Assembly: GCA_002453475.1 (NCBI GenBank)
Contig: DKGY01000001.1
Location: 20,323 to 25,926 of the forward strand
Length of the DNA: 5,604 nt
DNA from: Clostridium sp. UBA6758
GTDB lineage: Bacteria > Bacillota > Clostridia > Clostridiales > Clostridiaceae
Reading direction: 5' to 3'
This document shows positions 5,421 through 5,604 of the stretch, piece after piece; within the stretch, counting starts at the first letter, position 1, and the number at the start of each line of letters is the position of its first letter. The position numbers and the translations under genes were made by a program. Under the pieces are notes generated by a model. That model was not told the DNA's origin and did not search any database. It saw nothing but the letters and a program-made list of their open reading frames with translations.

Positions 5421-5604
5421 ATGGATAAGAGAAAAGTAATAATAGATTGTGATCCAGGAATTGATGATTCATTGGCTGTAATCCTTGCACTAAAATCAGA
5501 GGAGCTAGAAGTGAAGGGTATAACTATAGTATCAGGGAATGTTCATGGAAAAAAAGGGGCAGAAAATGCATTAAAGATACTTAAGGAGCTAAATAGGTTA
5601 GATG
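5421..5604 (+). CDS. Nucleoside hydrolase (IunH/QueK-like), N-terminal part
   Basis: The first 61 codons of a gene that leaves the right edge. IIDCDPGIDD (7-16) is the calcium- and ribose-binding signature of the inosine-uridine nucleoside hydrolase family (D9, D11, D15 and D16 match the DxDxxxDD cluster). TIVSGNVHG (35-43) supplies the conserved asparagine N40. Such enzymes cleave the N-glycosidic bond of ribonucleosides to free base and ribose. The start has AGGAAGGG (5408-5415) 5 nt before the ATG. A preQ1 riboswitch directly upstream points to queuosine salvage: QueK, a hydrolase of this family described from Clostridioides difficile, releases queuine from queuosine. The specificity residues lie outside the window, so QueK is inferred from context, and a gene symbol is not assigned. 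Confidence 0.92.
   Translation, partial: MDKRKVIIDCDPGIDDSLAVILALKSEELEVKGITIVSGNVHGKKGAENALKILKELNRLD

Overview
The window is about two-thirds A+T, with strong GGAGG-type ribosome binding sites, U-tailed hairpin terminators and an RNA switch in front of a metabolic gene. It reads as a low-GC Firmicute, most likely a member of the Clostridia. Nothing suggests phage, insertion sequences, CRISPR or tRNA/rRNA genes. Genome position and species cannot be fixed from this stretch.

Layout, left to right. (1) Positions 1-170, minus strand: the N-terminus of an ABC-F type ATPase. It is preceded by an unusually long leader of about 370 nt (about 171-544) with its own promoter, a large structured RNA domain closed by a perfect 14-bp stem, and a U-tailed terminator just before the ribosome binding site. 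This looks like an attenuated or small-RNA-bearing 5' leader. (2) About 580-780: a gene-free divergent spacer. (3) 856-1449, plus: a GNAT N-acetyltransferase, ending at a perfect 18-bp hairpin terminator shared with the convergent alr gene. (4) 1543-2703, minus: alanine racemase (D-alanine supply for peptidoglycan). (5) 2853-4316, minus: a MocR/GntR-type regulator (winged helix fused to an aminotransferase-like PLP domain), upstream of alr on the same strand and so a candidate regulator of it. (6) 4541-5146, plus: a short DUF445 membrane protein, divergent from the regulator; the spacer holds a palindrome over the regulator's -10 and a 22-bp-spaced direct repeat. (7) 5173-5368, plus: a promoter, a preQ1 class I riboswitch with an intrinsic terminator, and a second tandem terminator. 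(8) 5421 to the window end, plus: the N-terminus of a nucleoside hydrolase.

Functional reading. Two separate RNA-controlled units flank a D-alanine metabolism pair. On the right, a preQ1 riboswitch in front of a nucleoside hydrolase points to queuosine/queuine salvage (QueK-like), not general purine or pyrimidine salvage. On the left, the ABC-F gene is probably a translation factor or ribosome-protection protein whose expression depends on a long structured leader. The two points most worth checking are that leader RNA, and the double-terminator arrangement downstream of the preQ1 aptamer, where 7 nt of the aptamer are perfectly complementary to the second terminator.
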